64,000 bases of DNA from Epiperipatus broadwayi. Its lineage: Eukaryota; Onychophora; Udeonychophora; Euonychophora; Peripatidae. Positions 36,452 to 49,789 of this stretch are shown here, piece by piece. The notes beneath the pieces were generated by a model. It was given only the letters and a program-made list of their open reading frames with translations, was not told the origin of the DNA and made no database searches. The stretch covers positions 5,402,594 through 5,466,593 of the forward strand of contig JAQFVV010012476.1 in NCBI GenBank assembly GCA_028023455.1. The letters run 5' to 3'. The stretch's first letter is position 1, and every line of letters begins with the position of its first letter. A program made the position numbers and the translations under genes.

Positions 36452-36990
36452 GGGATTTGAACTCAGACTTTCAAGATTTCTTTAGTCATTTACTCAATCT
36501 TATACAATCGATATACATAATCCCACACATGCAAAAGAGACAAATGATTTTCAATATATGCATTTTGTGCTTGGTCCAGATCATCATCGACCATACATAT
36601 ATACAATTAGTGCTCAGTTTATATTAAGTTAGCATCCCCAAACTTTAATGGACAGGCTTCAATCTCCTCCACTCTCCAACTCTTCAGCCAATCATATCAC
36701 TGAAAATCTGATGGTGCATCCAAAACCCTTGATTGCCATTTTTGTTGTGTCATATTCATGTTGACCATAATTTAATATGATCCTCATATGTAGAACCTTA
36801 AGTCCCATTTAAATACCCAGAAAAATGGATGGGCAGAATATAGGTTGAATGTAAGTGTTGGTTCAGCATTGAATGCATATATTGAAAACTATTTGTTTGT
36901 TTTTTTCGCATGTGTGTGGCTAAGTGTATTGGTTGTATAAGATGGAGTGAATGACTAAAGGGATCTTGAAAATCTGGGTTCAAATCCTCT
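36452..36990. repeat. Palindromic element D with tRNA-like ends
   Basis: The left end 'gatttgaactcagactttca' is the inverse of the right-end block ending 'tctgggttcaaatcctc', and 'attttcaatatatgcat' (left) is the inverse of 'atgcatatattgaaaact' (right). On the plus strand the right end carries TGGCTAAGTGTATTGG and, about 45 bases on, GGTTCAAATCC, resembling Pol III A and B boxes. The related element at 45355-45900 has the same body. No protein coding. Confidence 0.65.
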
Positions 36991-36994
36991 TTAA

Positions 36995-38985
36995 TTATAC
37001 CTAGTTTAAAATATAAATATTAAACATGTATTTAAAATATTATACATATATATTTAAAAAGCCATTCTAAAAAGTTTTTACCTTATTATTTATCAAATAA
37101 ATATAAATATGTTAATTACATATCAACCAGTGAAGCTTCCTTTAAATTAAAAAATCATTTATCATAACTAGCACTCATTCATAAACGAAGTATGGTCATT
37201 CTAATTTTGAAAAAAGTGAATAGAGACATAAAGAAAAAAAATTAGAAAATAAAAAAAGAAATACAAGAAATGATTGAAGTTGTCCTATATAGTTTATAGT
37301 AGTAGAGTAAAAGATTTGAGAGAGATTTACAAATAATGGCAAGGCTCCATCATTCTATGCAATGAAACTTGTAAAAAACTCCCGAGCAATAAAACATTTA
37401 ATTATTTTCACCATAATGTTTGTCCGTAATATGACATTTTCTGAAGTTCCAGGTTCATAGTTCACAAACCAGCTATGTCAATTCCGTTTCTTGACCTTAT
37501 TTATTTTCAAGCAATATACCTTTTGATAATTTTTTAATAACTGAATCCAAGATTGCTGTACTGCAATTGAAAGCTGGAAATAAGATTTCACAAGTACATT
37601 TACACATTACCACAATTAATGCAGAGAGATTACTGGTGATATAAGACACTGACATTGACTGGACTCTGTACAAACATCAATGACTGAAGACTTCCAGGTG
37701 AAAAAAAAATGGAGAGAGAATAATGGAAGGAATAATACTGATTAATTTAATTATAAATGTTTGTAATAATTATTAATGAATTAAATTAAATGCACGTACT
37801 GCATTTTTAAATATGCAATATAAAAAAGTATTCATTTCGCTACATTGCATTGGTAGAATTTATTGGGTCATTTGGTGCAGTAGTAGGAGTGGCAAACCCT
37901 TAAGCTCAAGGTTTGTGGATCGCAATCAGGCTCTGTCACTTCTGATGTTTTGACTTCTTATAAATTCCTGAATAAAGAAACCATCCAATTACTATATTCT
38001 TTCTGAGTTCCCAGTATTCTTTGCTCCAGTGGTAAAATGGCAGACTCTGAAGATTAAGATCCATCAAGCACAACTTTACTCTGTGACTTCTGTTGTTCAA
38101 ACTTCCCTGGAATTCCCAAGCAATGAATCTATTCAAGTACTTTATTTGTTTAACACATTTACTAGACTCTCCCATGCTATGATTTGCAGTGAAAATTGCT
38201 TATCTTATTAAATAATAAAAATTGTATAACACTTGAGTAATATCTAGATAAACATCAAATCACCATCTATAGAATAAATTTTATAGTTGTTGTTTTTTTA
38301 AATTTTGGACAAATAAGGGCTCAGTAATATTTAAATAATGTTTTGGGACATTATAAAAATTGTATCCTCATTCAACTCAAGCAATCTTTGATTATTTGTA
38401 TTATATTACTGATGATATCATTCTCTTTAATGTTAATAATGTCTTGAAATTAATACTTGCACAATAGGTTTAATCCAGTCCTCCAAAATGTTCAGACAGT
38501 CTTTGGTTTCAATGCATCCATGAGAAGCAAAAAAAAAAGGATTACTGTAGATAAAATAAGATTACAGATAAGTAAGAGAAAATTGGAAAAATCACAAAGC
38601 AGAGATAAATCTTTCCTGTGGGTAGTTTAAAAGTTGAAATAACAATTTGTATTACTGCCAACAATATGGTTCACTCATACAATGTCAGTTTCTCATGGTG
38701 TTAAGAGCAATTCTCTTTACTGATTTATCTGTATAATCTTGAATAATTAATGGTAGCTAAATTGTAATACAATTATATTTATATCTAGTGCCAATCTATT
38801 TATTTCACAGATTTTTTTTATGACCTTCATTGGTTATTATCTCAAACCTAATGCATTTGAACTTCTGTTTTTGATGCATCTAGAGACTGCATTTTAATAT
38901 TTTTATTACAAAAATAAAGCTTAAAACTTATCAAATTAATGTTTACAATCCAAGCATTTGCTTCTAATAGTTTATATATATTTTA
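36995..38985. other. No gene; a tRNA-like segment at 37865-37935
   Basis: AT-rich. At 37865-37935 'ttggtgcagtagtaggagtg', a CAAACC/GGTTTG stem and 'gtggatcgcaatcagg' are suggestive of a decayed tRNA or SINE head; too diverged to call. Confidence 0.35.
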
Positions 38986-38987
38986 TA

Positions 38988-39295
38988 TAATGAGTGTGCT
39001 AGTAGCTCTTAACAATCTTTTACAAATATCCCTATCTGCAGATCAGTTTTTAGCTGCTAACTGTCATCAGTGAGGTGCTACAATATTCAATATTAGATCT
39101 ACAAATACCAGTTCAAGCCCAAAATTTATTTAATGGTTAACTATTAAATAGAAAATCTGAAAATTTCAGACATCTATATGTCTTCAAATCCAGCCTTACT
39201 GATGACAGTCAGCAGCTAGAAACTGGTCTGGGAATAGAGATATTTGGAAAAGCTTGTTAAAAATTATTAGCATGCTCATTGTATAATATTTGTAG
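38988..39295. repeat. Palindromic repeat family B, copy 2
   Basis: Same layout as 31866-32234: the left arm starts 'ataatgagtgtgctagtagc' (minus-strand unit), the right arm ends 'attagcatgctcattgta'. The shared centre contains 'actattaaatagaaaatctg'. Outward-facing hammerhead-like cores lie at 39040-39075 (minus; GAAA mutated to AAAA) and 39194-39233 (plus). The 39110 region reads CAGTTCAAGCCC, a B-box-like string. Confidence 0.75.
39194..39233 (+). ncRNA. Hammerhead-like motif (family B, copy 2)
   Basis: CTTA (39195-39198) pairs with TGGG (39229-39232) using G-U pairs. CTGATGA (39199-39205), GAAA (39219-39222) and the GTC site (39226-39228) are intact. Stem II (CAGTCAGCAGCTA) has only two or three possible pairs. 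Confidence 0.45.
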
Positions 39296-39299
39296 TACA

Positions 39300-40685
39300 A
39301 GCTTATTAAATTAAATCATGTTATGTATGACTTGATTTCCTTGCAATTATTTATTTATATATATATATATTGTGCCCTTTTCTATAGGCCAGTAATAGTT
39401 TATAACAGTCAATTACTAAAAAATTTTAAATTTAGAATATGTTCTTTTAATACATTAATTATATTAAGTCAATTATATCTTTAAAGTACAATTTGAAGCT
39501 AAAGTGAATACGTAGTATATAAAATCATTTAAAAATAGTTATATAAAGCTTAAAATATTGTTTCATATGGTTGTAAAAGCTGGCCATATTAAATAACACA
39601 GCTATAAATAATTAAAAGTATATTTAAAAATTCGATTTTAATAGTTTAAAACTGATAATTTAATAAATGCTATATTTAGATTTGTAATCATATTTAAATA
39701 GTAAAAATTAATATAGTATATTTTAAAATAAACTTTATGATGGTGAAAATTATATCTAATTCTATATTTTCTAAATTATTCTTCTAATTTTTTTATAATT
39801 ATTGTATATAATATAATAAGTGTATCAATTTTATTAGTCTAGGCAGAGAAATAGATTAAAGATCGTCTGTCAAAGTTATAATTTTTTTAATGGTAACAAG
39901 ATAATCATATATTGCATGAATTATTTTATAATATGATATTCAACGGAGTAAAATGTTATATCCTTTCTAAAGGTAACATTTTAAAAAAAAGATTTTCGAG
40001 TGCAAAATTTAAGAAAGAACCCAGGAGATTATGTTATAGAAGCGTTTTTTTTTTATATTAAAATGTCCGGTCTTCGAATTATTTAAAATGTACTTGGAAA
40101 AGATTTGTTCAAAAGTATTTGAAGTTTTTATTTTAAAAGAGATTTATAAAATACCAAACGGAAGTTTTAAATGTACCCAGAAGGAAACATAGAAAAAAAA
40201 ATGAACACATAGATGAATAAAAAAATGGATCCATGAAAATACAAATTGTACTGAAAAGTTTATCGAGTATTTTAAAATTAAATTAGATGGGTTGATGCAT
40301 CGGATATGCAGAGAATATTGGTAGAGAAGATTAAGAAGCTTCATGGGATTATTTAATCATTATCGTCTTAAATTAAAACCAAGGATTATTTTCTAAATTT
40401 TACTAAATGGATTGATAATTATTTTGTTTAAAACTTTAACGCGCTTGGAGAATATTTTAAAAAAAACTCTAGAGAAATAATAAGCATTTTGGACTTATCA
40501 GAACTATCGTCAAGAAAATATGTAACTATAGTTTTGATTCTTTTTATTTTGTTAACCTAATTTAAATCTAAAATTTTATATAAGATTAGGAAAAACATAA
40601 AAACATTAATTTGTTAATATTAAAATCTTATAATATAACAATCTAATAATTTAGCTAAAAAATATTTTAATATAAAGTGTATGGG
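39300..40685. other. No recognised feature
   Basis: AT-rich DNA with a TA run at about 39358; no supported gene or repeat. Confidence 0.5.
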
Positions 40686-40689
40686 TATG

Positions 40690-43070
40690 AATTTTTTTTC
40701 TATATCTGCAATGCTCAAGTGGACAAAGGAAGCCTACTGAACACGATGACTAGATAAAGGTTATTGGTAATAATAATAATAACTATTAACAATTTTATAC
40801 TGTATATTTTTGTTTTCTTTAGATCATCCATAAATTGGAAGAATGAAGTGTAAAAGTTTTTTTTTTTAAATTATATGTAACGCATTTTATACAACATTTT
40901 AAAAAACATTGTGAGATAGGATTTATTTGAAAATATGCATACGACAATTTTTTTTTTATTAGTGATATAATCCAACATAATAAATAATTATGTGATTCTT
41001 TTAAAAATTTTATGATATGGGATATTCAAATATTGTCTAAGTAGATTGTATATGATTAGACATATAGAATGATGAAGTGGACAGACTTTTCTTATGGGAT
41101 AGTAAGATTGTTTAACTATTAATGAATTTTATTTATTGTTTTTGTAAATGCAGAGTTATTTATCGATGTAAGATGTAGAAAAATCTTGAGAAATAATGTT
41201 GAGATAGTGGCTTGGGAATACTATAGTTAGCAGGAAACCAAGATGATGTATATTTAAATAGGTTATGATAAGGAATGGGAATAATATTTAGTCTTTATGT
41301 GGTTATCAGCATAGTTAACATAGCCCTATGACTGATACACATTTTATTTGGACAGTGTTTATATTGATGTTCTAATAAAGCTGAAGAAATAGCTTTAACA
41401 TCGTCCCTATACTAGAGGATATTAGGCAGATAAATGTCCTACCTCTTCGCACTGTACCATGATTTTGAGATATGTTAAGAATAATACTCTAGCTTTCTTC
41501 CTTAATCCTATGCATCTGTTTTCGCTATCTTTATTTCATGTAACTGCATCGTTTAGTAAGATATTTTAAAAGAAATGATAAATAATTTAGAACTAAGGTT
41601 GTGCTATCGTTTTTTTTTTGTATAAGATTAGTTTAGTTGCTTATAAGGAGTAGAATGTTATAACTTAAAATTGAAGATCCAAAGTGTCCTAGGGAAAGAA
41701 AAGAATCATAAAATATATTTTGAATTTTATTTCGGAAATGTAATATAATTTTTTTTTTTAAAATAGGGTATCGAAACAAAGATATTTTTTTAAAGTAATA
41801 ATAATTTTAAATGCTTTAGTATTATTTTTAAGAGAAAATAAGTATTGCATATTTTTTAAAATACAATAGTACAAAGTAGATTATGTAAACAATATGCATA
41901 GTATATTTTGTTTATTGATTAACAGAAATCTATTAATGATTAAACTTATATCATACTAAAGTAAGGTTTAAAGAAGAATATATTATGATTAGTAAACATT
42001 GTGTGATAAATACTAAAATCTAATACTGAATTTTGGATAATATTTGTGTAACATCTTTGACTTTGCAAGATGAATTTTTTTTTATATTTTGAGAAATCCA
42101 TACTCATTATAAAATTTTGTTTTCTATGGAATGTTTCTAAGTATGAATTTTTAAAATAGGATAGTTTAATAATATTAGAGATAAAATGCTGTTGCTAATA
42201 AAGTAGATAAATATACTTGTAATAAGTTAACCATAAGGAAAAACCAAATAGTAACATTTTTTTTAATTTTGTCCTAAATCTAAATAAAATATAATTGAGA
42301 TATAAATTATTTTTTTTTATAACCAGGTAGGTCAAACTGTAAAATAAAAAAGGGTTAAGGATATCCACTGTAAATAATGTAAATAAATTGTTTAGTTATT
42401 TATTGTTAGTAATAAACTTTGTTAAATTTTGTTATTAAAAAAAAAATTTTGTGTCAGAGTTATTTATTTCTCCACATCGCTGCATGAAAACATGATATAT
42501 GCATAATAATCGAAACAAACATATAATTTTGCACAAAAGATAAATAAAGAATTATTTTAAGAATTTTAAATATTTTATTGGTATTCATTATAATTAAATA
42601 ATCATAATCTTACATTATTTATTGGTCATAAATCAGTTATCACAATATTATATTAAATTATATGCTATCAGTTGCCACACATATTTTGTTTGTCAGATTA
42701 TTAAAATGCTACCACGTATTTATTATATCATTACATGAAGAATATTATTATTGTTATTTATTATTATTAGTTTAAGTGTAGTAGATTATGACATAAAATC
42801 TTTTCTCATATTTTACTACCGTATTTTTATTAACTTAGAATAAACTTTATGAACCTGAGATTATTTTATTGAGCTAGACTATTATTAAATAGAAGATTAA
42901 GATTTAATTATTAGTTTAATCTTAGTGAATTGAAGTTATTAAAGTCGTAAGAATACTATGAGTTTGTTATTTGAAATAGTAAGAGGGGGAATAGTGTTCT
43001 TATGCCATTGAGGTAGTATCCTATAGGATATTGGCTCAATGTAATCTATCTTGTCACCTGTATTTTCACT
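40690..43070 (+). repeat. Unclassified AT-rich long repeat F, copy 2
   Basis: Collinear with the minus strand of 8880-11790 over most of its length, in inverted orientation and diverged (landmarks are given under copy 1). Near its right part it has an AATAAA run (42400-42420), poly(A) and 'ttttgtgtcagagttatt', matching 'aaaatctctgtgttat' in copy 1. No coding potential. The identity of the element is unknown. Confidence 0.6.
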
Positions 43071-43074
43071 TCAA

Positions 43075-45350
43075 GTCTCATGAAATATTAAATATTTATT
43101 TAATTTATTTTATAAACTGAACCTTATTTGTATTTTAAATTTAAGCTAGTGAAACATTTTAATTTTAATGCTGAATATTTTAGTTATTAATTATTAACTG
43201 AGATAGAACCTGTTTTATTTTATACCATATACTATCTGGAAGTGAAGATGCACGAGTTTGAAGGTTATAATATATATATATATATATAATCAACAAATAG
43301 AAAAAATCATGTGATGTTTGTTAGTTTATACTTCTTCATTCTTCAGTGGCTGAAAACATTTTTATAAATAATAAACTAATTAAAGCAAGGCTAAATTTGT
43401 AAAATATAATTATTCTGTATACATGTGGCCTTCAATCTAAACAGAATTTATAACAAAACTAAAACTGTTGTTTAGCATAATTTTTATTAACTTAATCACT
43501 CTTATAGTTATTTAGAATCATTGGGTGATTCTCTCAGAAAAGCCATAGCAGTTCTTCAGCTTTAGAATGCTGTTTTACATTATCATAACTGATATTAGTG
43601 TAGGATTTTTTTAATTGTGTAAATTCATCCATACTGTTTTTATTAAGTGTTTTACTCAAAAAAAGTCTGAAGAGGTCAGTACTTATGGACAGTCAGCAAA
43701 TATCAACTGCCTTGACTTTAAAGTTCTTTAAAATATTTATTTTAAGGCATTCTTTTCTTCTTGATGATAATTCATGTGAAACTCATTGCTAACACCATCA
43801 CCTGCCAAAATTGACATGGTGTTTAAATTTTTAATAATTTAATAATTATAAAGTAAATAGCAGATTTTAAAGTAGAATTTGATAGGTTTATCATAAATCC
43901 ATCTTTGTGTATTCACATTAAAAAGTAGAACTGAAAATAAAAAATAATTAATTCATTTTCTGAAAGAGTGTTTACACTAAGTCAATCACATTTAGGGTGC
44001 ATTGTTTTGATTTACAAGTCAGTTTTAAAATATTTAAAAAGGTCAAATGAGATTTTTTTAGAATATTATTCATTCATAAAATTAAATTGAAAAGAAATCA
44101 TGTCCAACTTACTGAGTTTTAATATAAATTAAAGATTTTACTCAGATGTGAAAAGTTGAGCATTTTCAAAAACTCTCACCAGATGGAACAATAGAAAATG
44201 TCAACTCATTAAAGGGTTAACATTAATTTTAAACATAATTAAAATAAAGAAAAAATATTAAAAGCAACAAAATTATTATTTAGAGAAATAAAAAAAATGT
44301 ATTTTTCTAGTTGGATAGAATAATATAGTTTTTTTTCTTTTTTTTCCATATTGCAAATTTAAATCCTTATATAATTATAAAAATTATATATATATTGAAT
44401 AAAAATTTCAAAGAAATGAAAGCAATCTTGAAGTAATAAATAACTTTAAAATTATTTCTGTTTCACAAATAAAATATGAACAAATGACACCATTTTGTAT
44501 AATTTGAATTCTGCTATTCGACCTTATCTTCTGAGAACTTCTGAATCAAGGTACATAAACTAAAATATAGATTCATTATTCTTTTATTGGAACAATTGTC
44601 ATGAATTGTATACATATATCAGCATATAAATTATTCAAATGCCACTTTATGTTATCAAATATCCTGAAGATTACTGGATTTGACAAATAATGTTAAAACA
44701 ATGGCTTATTTATCTTTTAGTGAGCTCCTGGTGGATTGATTTCACTAATAGACATCAGTGAGATAGATTAATGTTTATCTCTACAGCTGTCACTGAAATT
44801 TTATTAAGATGCTTTCCTTTTTGAGGATAATCCTTTCTAGTGTCAATCCATTAATTCCTCTTAACATGTATTGATTTCTTATCCCAATTAGTTTTAGTAA
44901 ATTTCATTCTCACATCTTACTGCCTTTAAACAAAATAAATGATTAATTACCTTAATATCTTATGATGTCTAAACACTGAAAGTCCCAAACTGAACTCTGA
45001 TCATTACTCTATCACTGAACTAAACCACACATTTGAGAATCAATTAAGCATTTCATCTTATTGATGGAGAATTTATTATTATTATTATATTTACAGTGCC
45101 ACTATGTATACCTTCAGATGTTCAAGATATAATATTATGAAAGAGACTTGGGCATGTTATAAGTTGTTATAAATAATGAAACAACAGCAGCTTCCTACTT
45201 TAGTACCATCTATAGTAAACTTAAATAATCAGTGATTAGTATATGTTTAATGCATTTATTAAAGATGATACCAATGGAGGGAGCTGCTCTTGTTTTACTA
45301 GAAATAGAGTTTTTTTTAAATACAAGTATATTTTATATACCTGGAGTTTA
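43075..45350. other. No recognised feature
   Basis: AT-rich DNA with a TA run near 43270. A short segment near 45190-45230 echoes 15128-15170. Nothing else seen. Confidence 0.45.
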
Positions 45351-45354
45351 GATG

Positions 45355-45900
45355 TAATATAGATGATTTGAACACAGACTTTCAAGCTCTTTCAACCATC
45401 CATTCTAATGCAACCATTACATATGACAAAACACATGTGAAAAAGGTAAATGATCTCCAATATGTCTATTTCATGCTGACCAGCACTGATCAGTTGGTCC
45501 AGATCATCGTCGCCTACTCATATATATATAATCAGTGCTAGCTTATATTAAGATAGCAAAACTTGAATGTTAATGAACAGCTTCAATTTACTCCACCCTC
45601 CAACTCTTCAGCCATCTATACCATTGAAAATATGAAGGGATTTGGGTGTTCCATCATCAGATTTTCAATGGTATAAATGGGTGAAGAGTTGGAGGATGGA
45701 ATAGATTGAAACTTGTCTATTGAAGTGTGATTTGCTATTCTAATATAAACCGAGCACTGATTATATATGTGTGTGGAAGATGATGATCTGGAAATTGATG
45801 AGTGCTGGTTCAACACATTGGAGATCCTCTATCTTTTTCACACGTGTGTGCTCATGTGTATCTCTTGTATAAGAGAGTGGATGGCTTCCCCTATATTACA
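45355..45900. repeat. Palindromic element E, related to D
   Basis: Arms meet near 45650: 'ctccaactcttcagccatct' at the left is the inverse of 'gggtgaagagttggagga' at the right, and 'gatttgaacacagactttca' lies at the far left. 'cagcactgatcag', a (TA)n stretch and 'atcagtgcta' blocks match 36590-36640. About 545 bp, without coding. Confidence 0.75.
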
Positions 45901-45904
45901 TCTA

Positions 45905-46460
45905 GAAATAGTATGAATGGAGACATAGTAATTTGTTGTTTATATTAAATTTTGATAAATGTAAACAAAACAGCTGCTCAAAATAAATTATATTGTAGAT
46001 AAAAAAAAATATATTTGAATTAATAATTTGGAAGTTTAACCTGCCTGTACACGGGTGTATTCTGAGATTTTGGTTTGTTCTTTTCCAACCGAGTTCTGGA
46101 ATTTAAAATTATTGGATCTAGAGAGAGATGGGAGAAGCGTCCATTATTTCTTAACACATAACTTTTACAAAAAATCACCTTATATTATCAATCACATATA
46201 TATGTATGTATCTTTAGAGAGTCTGAGATAGTTAAAATTATAATGTTACAAAACTGTTTTTTTTTCTTTCAATTTTTTTAAAGATAGATAAATTAATTTC
46301 TTAAATAATAGATATTTTAAAGCCTTTTTAACTCTTGAAAAACAACATTCAATACATTTTTTTCAAGTTTTATTATAAAAATAATGAAATTAACGTACCT
46401 AGCTGGTATAAAGTTTACACTAAAATAATATTAAGTAATAGATATTCATTCATTTTTAAC
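45905..46460. other. No recognised feature
   Basis: AT-rich DNA; no feature supported. Confidence 0.5.
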
Positions 46461-46464
46461 ATTA

Positions 46465-46610
46465 TTTTCAATCATTATCAGTCCACTGTAAAATGAAGGT
46501 CTCTTAGAATTTATTTCAAATTCTTTGACCCATAGCTTTTCTTCTTCATGTCATAACATCAAACTTCCTTTTACCTCACTCGAGGTCTTTTTCTAAGTCT
46601 TCAGTTATTT
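46465..46610 (-). pseudogene. RTE LINE extreme 3' end
   Basis: On the minus strand the last codons read RRKAMGQRI and, after stops, ETFILQWTDND. These match the terminal 'R.W.ELEEAFILQWTDND' of RTE-type polyproteins and the ends of the copies at 1395 and 7690. A very short 5'-truncated insertion. Confidence 0.5.
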
Positions 46611-46614
46611 TAAA

Positions 46615-47385
46615 TATATATGTCAGTTTTCTTTAGTATTTTTAGTACTTTTATCAAGTGTAAAATAATAGTTAAAATAAAAAATACAAATTTAGAACAA
46701 GCATTCACAATTTGATATTTGAACTTCAAGAGAAATAAAACATGAAAGTTCTCTTAGTCATAAGGAATTCACTTTTTTGCAAAATAAAAATCAAGTTTAT
46801 CCAAAATGAGATAAAAAATGAATTAAACAATATTGCGTCAGTTTCCATGCTTCATTTTTATATATCAAATTACATTTTAATTAAAATGATTTTTACACAT
46901 AATTACCCTTTTTCAGCTACAATCTTTATTTAATCGGGGTTTTTTTTTTTAATTTTTCCTACTATAACAAAGGATAATTTATATCCATACTTGGACTTTA
47001 CTCACTCAAATTTTAAAATTAGTTATTGAAATTAACAAGAAAGGGGTAGAATGCTGTACTAGCTTTAATTAATTTTCAGACTGTTCGTGATTCTTCTTTT
47101 GAATAAAATTATACATTTTATATATATAATAAGACAAATCTAATTTGTGTTATTGTTGCAGAATTAATATTAGACTTTTTTTTTGCACATGCACAAACAA
47201 CTTTTAATAGCCCATAGCAGAATATATGCATCTCTAAAAACTTATTATAGATGATTAATAAAAATGAAAGCTAAATATAGATGTTACAATTTTATAGTTC
47301 TTGTAAATGACTCAGTTCTTATGCTTTTTTAATATTTACACATATGTTACTGCACAAGCTATTTGTAAACACAACTATTTTTATG
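46615..47385. other. No recognised feature
   Basis: AT-rich DNA; the frame at 46742-46933 is low-complexity and not credible as a gene. Confidence 0.5.
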
Positions 47386-47389
47386 TATT

Positions 47390-47580
47390 TTAGCGCGAAA
47401 ACGGCGCCATCCAGTGGGATATAGTAGCTATTCAACGACAACCGAATATTCTATTCTTTACAGAGAATATTATATCAGATGTTTATTAAATTGAATTTTT
47501 CATTTTTCATTTTTTATATATTTTTATTCAGATATGTTTCACTCAAATGAGTTGTCATCCTCAGTTTCTATACTGACTTT
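47390..47580 (-). repeat. Possible PLE flanking-repeat remnant
   Basis: The minus strand has CTGAGGATGACAACTCATTT with GAGTGAAAC close behind (47525-47560), then near its far end CCCACTGGATGGCGCCG. The ACTCA/TGAGT stem followed by GAAAC resembles PLE hammerhead-like cores, and 'ACTGGATGG' resembles the 'ACTAGATGG' ends of family A. Stem I does not pair, so this is a weak call. Confidence 0.3.
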
Positions 47581-47584
47581 TATT

Positions 47585-48545
47585 GGTCAAATACCACTAA
47601 ATTTACAAATTTAATTATTTTGTGTCTATCAGTTTGAATAATGTTTTTAATCAAATACAACGATTGTTTTGATAAATTTATTATTAAAATTAATTTTTAA
47701 TATAATTTAAAAGAATGAAAAAATTGAAAAGGTTATAAAATTATTTTTAAAAACAAAACAAAGTTTACTTTTTACATTAGCAAAATTTTTTTCTTCTATG
47801 TCACAAACATGAATTTAAAACCTTATAAAAATATCATATAAATATAAAAATAAATATATTTTACTTGTTGCCATGTAATATATTAACTCTTATTTTGCAA
47901 TATCGCACGAGTGTTCCTTTTATATTACACAACATATATACAGTCACACTCATTCTAAATGATCCCTTATTATTTTAAAAAAAATTAGAATTCAGTTGCA
48001 TGAATATAATGAGTGAAGAGAGATCACTGCTTCTACTAATGTTCCACCGTTTATTTATTTATTTTTGCCCACCCACAGGTCTCAAATTGAGCACTCCAAA
48101 TATTTTCTAATAATCACTGGTATGATAAACAATGTTACTATTTTGAAGAATAGAATAAAACATAGCTTTTAATATGACTCATTGTGGAGCAAAGGTCTTT
48201 CTAACAATCTTCTGCAGTGAAGCAGTTTCAGTGATTCTTTATCCTTGGCTTAACTTCTAACTATAAATATCAAAATCCTCATTTATTAACTAATTCTGGA
48301 AAATTCGCTCGATGGCCTATGCACTACACACCTGAAAATATTCAAACTTCATATAGATAGGATCTAAGTTGTCATAGGTATAAAATTGAATTCTCTATGG
48401 CTGCATTATGAGGCCCTTGAGTCCTAATATTTCATTAATATTTTTGTTGCGTTTTGATGCAAATTAAACAAAGTAAAAAATCAACTTTAATATTGCTTTT
48501 GTTTTTCTTTTGTCATCTAATTTAATATTTTAATATCTGATTTAC
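47585..48545. other. No recognised feature
   Basis: AT-rich DNA; nothing supported. Confidence 0.5.
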
Positions 48546-48549
48546 AAAA

Positions 48550-49030
48550 TCGTTGATGATTTTAAATTTGAAGTGTTTATTAATTAAATTTTGTTAAAAA
48601 TTATCTGATGAGAAATTACTATTATGTATGTAGGCAATAATATTTTTTTTAATATTAGTATTGTAATAGAATATGTAAAGACCCTTATAGAAGTTCAACC
48701 ATCAGGTCTCAGATTTGAAGTCATACTACTGAGGAACACTTTAATATATGCTTTATATTCATTTTACTGATAAAACACTGTTTCTACTGCACAATCATTT
48801 GAAATCTTAAATTGTTTATTAAAAGATCGCTAATGAGAAATTACTCCTATATAGTTATAAGCCATAATTATTTATTTTAAATATTAATGATTGATATTTG
48901 TAATAGAATATATAAAGGCTCATATAGAAACAGTCTACCGATTGCAAAATTTGTTGTCAATCTATTTAAAAATGCTTTGGTGTGTGCATCATATCCATTT
49001 TGTTATACAACCCTTTTGTAAGTTATAAAA
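48550..49030. repeat. Diverged tandem duplication, about 225-bp unit
   Basis: 'atgagaaattact' occurs at 48608 and 48833, followed in both by 'tgtaatagaatat(g/a)taaag' (48663 and 48899 region) and a 'tttat(a)ttcattttac/catccattttgttat' block. The offset is about 225-235. Non-coding. Confidence 0.65.
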
Positions 49031-49034
49031 CTGA

Positions 49035-49785
49035 AATATACTATATTTATATCACTTCTACTAACACGAAGTAATTAAACTTCGTTATATATAACTTAGT
49101 TTATATAAAATTTCTCTTTAAAAAAAGCTTTAGTTAGCTACTTGAAGTAAAATTATTAATCATTATGAATGAATAGTTGAACTAAAATTTTGATAGAACC
49201 CAATTAATAATAACTCCTATCAGAAACATCAATGCAGTGAGAGCTTTGAAAATAATTTATAACTTTAAAAAAATAAAAACCTTTACAAAAGATTATTTTG
49301 TTATCCTAGAGTGTTTAGGATTTGTTTGATTGACTTCAGAAGCTACAATTAAGGCTGTTAAAGAAATCGCTTTGTACTCTTTAATGATATATTTAAAATT
49401 ATTAGTAATAAAACGAAATATATTTTTTTTAAAAATAAAATAAAAAACGCATTATGGAAAAAAAAGAAGAAGAAATAATAAAAGAAAATGTCTTTTCTAA
49501 ACATAAACTGTGATTAATAACTGAAAATTTATCATTAAATTCGAATTCAACATAAAAAAAATTTGAATTATTATAATACTATGCGTTATTTATATGAAGT
49601 AATACACACACATATAAATATATGCAATGCAACTATTTTATCTTTCACCATGCATAACAGTAGTGGAAAAATATCGAGCTGTCAAAATACACGTGGAAAT
49701 TCAGGTATTTGTTACCTTCAGGTTACGTGACAAGGAAAGTTGTTTGCGCAGTACGTGGGTAATAAGAGAGGTTGGTCTAAATTTG
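49035..49785. other. No recognised feature
   Basis: AT-rich DNA; a slightly GC-richer patch near 49690-49760 has no motif I recognise. Confidence 0.5.
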
Positions 49786-49789
49786 TCTG

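Noticed and set aside
36600-36690. Hammerhead ribozyme in elements D and E (CTGAAGA ... GAAAC/GAAGC ... GTC on the minus strand)
   Set aside because: Stem II has no pairing and stem I does not match, so only the box strings are shared; this could be chance or extreme decay.
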